DNA from: JAAAOH01 sp046540795
GTDB taxonomy: Bacteria > Spirochaetota > Spirochaetia > DSM-27196 > PWMO01
Assembly: GCA_046540795.1 (NCBI GenBank)
Contig: JBKHEN010000068.1
Span: 1-13,587 of the forward strand
Length of the DNA: 13,587 bases
Reading direction: 5' to 3'
The notes beneath the pieces were generated by a model. The model saw nothing but the letters and a program-made list of their open reading frames with translations, had not been told where the DNA came from and did not search any database. Shown here one piece after another: positions 13,536 through 13,587 of this stretch. The position numbers and the translations under genes are program-made. Each line of letters starts with the position of its first letter. Positions within the stretch are counted from its first letter, which is position 1.

Positions 13536-13587
13536 TCACGGTTGCTTCTTGCCAAACCCCGACGGTTCCTTTACAAAGATGCTGTGG
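13536..13587 (-). CDS. Possible C-terminus of a minus-strand gene cut by the window edge
   Basis: From the window end the minus strand reads an open frame HSIFVKEPSGFGKKQP and then TGA at 13536-13538. The residue mix looks like a natural protein tail and the gene would converge on the ferredoxin. Only 16 codons are visible, and a plus-strand frame from 13496 is also open to the edge, so this is weak. Confidence 0.25.
   Translation of the reverse strand, partial: HSIFVKEPSGFGKKQP

Noticed and set aside
13496..13587. Plus-strand frame open from an ATG at 13496 to the window end
   Set aside because: No promoter or Shine-Dalgarno site after the terminator, and the visible residues suggest nothing; too short to call.

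Overview
The window reads as ordinary chromosomal DNA of a GC-rich (about 60% by eye) diderm bacterium. Diderm is supported by an MCE/Mla-type lipid transporter with an outer-membrane-type lipoprotein, an exported beta-barrel protein and two further exported proteins. The gene set would fit a free-living spirochaete or a similar lineage, but no rRNA or other marker is present, so that placement is a guess. Genes are densely packed on both strands, with several convergent pairs whose 3' ends overlap. I see no tRNA, rRNA, CRISPR array, transposase or phage gene.

Region by region. 3-677(+): C-terminal two thirds of a DUF2804 protein, cut by the window edge. 722-914(+): remnant of an aldo/keto reductase with an in-frame internal deletion. 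990-2195(-): a secreted NagZ-like GH3 lipoprotein. 2355-3074(-): a solitary GldF-like ABC-2 permease. 3202-3987(+): a TVP38/TMEM64 (DedA-like) membrane protein, overlapping by 4 bp at its end the exported START-like protein 3984-4709(-). That gene is divergent from 4798-6387(+), a large Wzi-like outer-membrane barrel protein. 6425-6865(-): a GtrA-like membrane protein. 10498 down to 7076(-): a four-gene lipid-transport operon in the order MCE protein, ABC-auxiliary lipoprotein, STAS-MlaE permease, MlaF ATPase. 10575-11324(-): a Sir2 deacylase, divergent from 11389-12219(+), a SAM hydrolase/DUF62-family protein. The latter converges on 12197-13030(-), an unrecognised 277-aa protein. 13229-13414(+): a small [4Fe-4S] ferredoxin with a complete set of signals (dyad, consensus promoter, leader hairpin, terminator).

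How the genes relate. The clearest unit is the MCE operon, which should move phospholipid between inner membrane and periplasm or outer membrane. GtrA-like, TVP38-like, Wzi-like and NagZ-like proteins also act at the envelope, so much of the window concerns the cell surface, although the genes are not one operon. The Sir2, SAM-hydrolase and ferredoxin genes are independent housekeeping or regulatory genes.

Most noteworthy: (1) the DUF62 protein has Asp where the family's catalytic triad has His (residue 131); (2) three genes starting with GTG have a sigma70-like -10 box ending only 6-7 bases before the start codon and no convincing Shine-Dalgarno sequence, suggesting leaderless transcripts, while other genes here carry strong Shine-Dalgarno sites; (3) a perfect 8-bp inverted repeat with centres 21 bp apart lies directly upstream of the ferredoxin promoter; (4) the aldo/keto reductase remnant has lost about 70 central residues without a frame change.
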